From Vibrio sp. Isolate34 (GTDB lineage: Bacteria; Pseudomonadota; Gammaproteobacteria; Enterobacterales; Vibrionaceae): a DNA stretch of 64,000 bases. Shown piece by piece: positions 63,550 through 64,000 of this stretch. The position numbers were made by a program, and so were the translations under genes. The stretch is taken from the NCBI RefSeq assembly GCF_022397915.1, contig NZ_JAKEUO010000001.1, positions 458,871 to 522,870 on the forward strand, given 5' to 3'. Under the pieces are notes generated by a model that worked only from the letters and a program-made list of their open reading frames with translations, was not told the origin of the DNA and searched no databases. Every line of letters begins with the position of its first letter. Position 1 is the stretch's first letter.

Positions 63550-64000
63550 GCGATCGCCTCCTTGCCTTTATGTTGGTCATCCTTATCTTGCCCTTCGCCT
63601 TTTGAATTCGATGCCTTACGCATCTGTTGCCATTTTTCGCTAACAAAGCCAATCACACCTTGTGGGAAATACATGGTCGAAAGAACGAACAGACCACCGA
63701 GGGCGAATAACCACACCTCTGGGAATTCAACGGTAAACCAGCTCTTGGCGTAGTTAATGATCAGCGCACCCACAATGGCCCCAAACAGAGTGGCACGACC
63801 GCCTAAGGCAACCCAAACCACAATCTCAATCGAGTTAAGCGGCGCAAACTCTCCCGGGTTGATGATGCCGACTTGAGGAACATACAAAGCACCAGCAATA
63901 CCCGCGATAACCGCAGACAAAACAAATACCCATAGCTTAATACCATCGACGTCGTAACCCATAAAGCGAGTGCGAGACTCGGTATCACGAATCGCCAGTG
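63546..64000 (-). CDS. urtC: Urea ABC transporter permease UrtC (C-terminal part, cut by window edge)
   Basis: The visible 150 residues belong to a LivM-like permease: AIRDTESRTRFMGYDVDGIKLWVFVLSA in part, then GALYVPQVGIINPGEF and WVALGGRATLFGAIVGA. The frame runs to the window edge without a start. The tail is charged (EGQDKDDQHKGKE). Overlaps urtD by 4 bp. The rest, and presumably urtA and urtB, lie beyond position 64000. Confidence 0.92.
   Translation of the reverse strand, partial: LAIRDTESRTRFMGYDVDGIKLWVFVLSAVIAGIAGALYVPQVGIINPGEFAPLNSIEIVVWVALGGRATLFGAIVGALIINYAKSWFTVEFPEVWLFALGGLFVLSTMYFPQGVIGFVSEKWQQMRKASNSKGEGQDKDDQHKGKEAIA

Overview
The window looks like a piece of chromosome 1 of a marine Vibrio, probably of the Splendidus clade. 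The grounds are the tmRNA tag ANDENYALAA, core gene order typical of Vibrionaceae (grpE / nadK-recN-bamE / ratA-rnfH / smpB-ssrA, and guaBA divergent from xseA), moderate GC, and marine polymer-degrading enzymes (alginate lyase, GH19 chitinase). The species assignment is inference.

Layout. 1-8420 is core: a cut PL7 alginate lyase, a dicarboxylate/amino-acid symporter, heat-shock regulated grpE, nadK, SOS-regulated recN, the lipoprotein gene bamE, ratA-rnfH, smpB and the tmRNA gene ssrA. From the 3' end of ssrA to 15705 lies a decayed integrative island flanked by a 37-41 bp repeat of the ssrA tail. It carries a broken tyrosine integrase, a remnant of an AAA/DUF4143 ATPase, a primase-helicase of the TOTE conflict type, a divergent CoiA-like nuclease, an unknown SH3-like protein and an intact DUF4143 ATPase preceded by three evenly spaced 22-bp palindromes.

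15897-20649 holds a periplasmic protein built of four retropepsin-like repeats, an M15 carboxypeptidase, a DUF429 protein and a YeeE/YedE-type sulfur transporter. 20729-40506 is a complete DNA phosphorothioation defence locus: an M15A-like small protein, the Dnd-associated methyltransferase, dndBCDE (+), and opposing dptFGH (-). Between the convergent arms sit an AIPR protein and an Mrr-like endonuclease, and a WYL regulator is divergent from dptF. dndA is absent, so a housekeeping cysteine desulfurase probably supplies the sulfur.

40574-50712 carries an unknown zinc-ribbon protein, a PlsC-type acyltransferase, a beta-CASP RNase-like protein, three transporters (AGCS, acetate, NhaC) and a secreted GH19 chitinase. 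51003-55807 is guaBA and xseA. From 55894 to the end is a minus-strand urea cluster: urtC (cut), urtD, urtE, ureD, ureA, ureB, ureC, ureE, ureJ, ureF, ureG. It joins ATP-driven urea uptake to the nickel urease and its maturation factors. A strong terminator-like hairpin lies between ureD and ureA.

All calls were made by reading the sequence and comparing with remembered family features; no database search was run.
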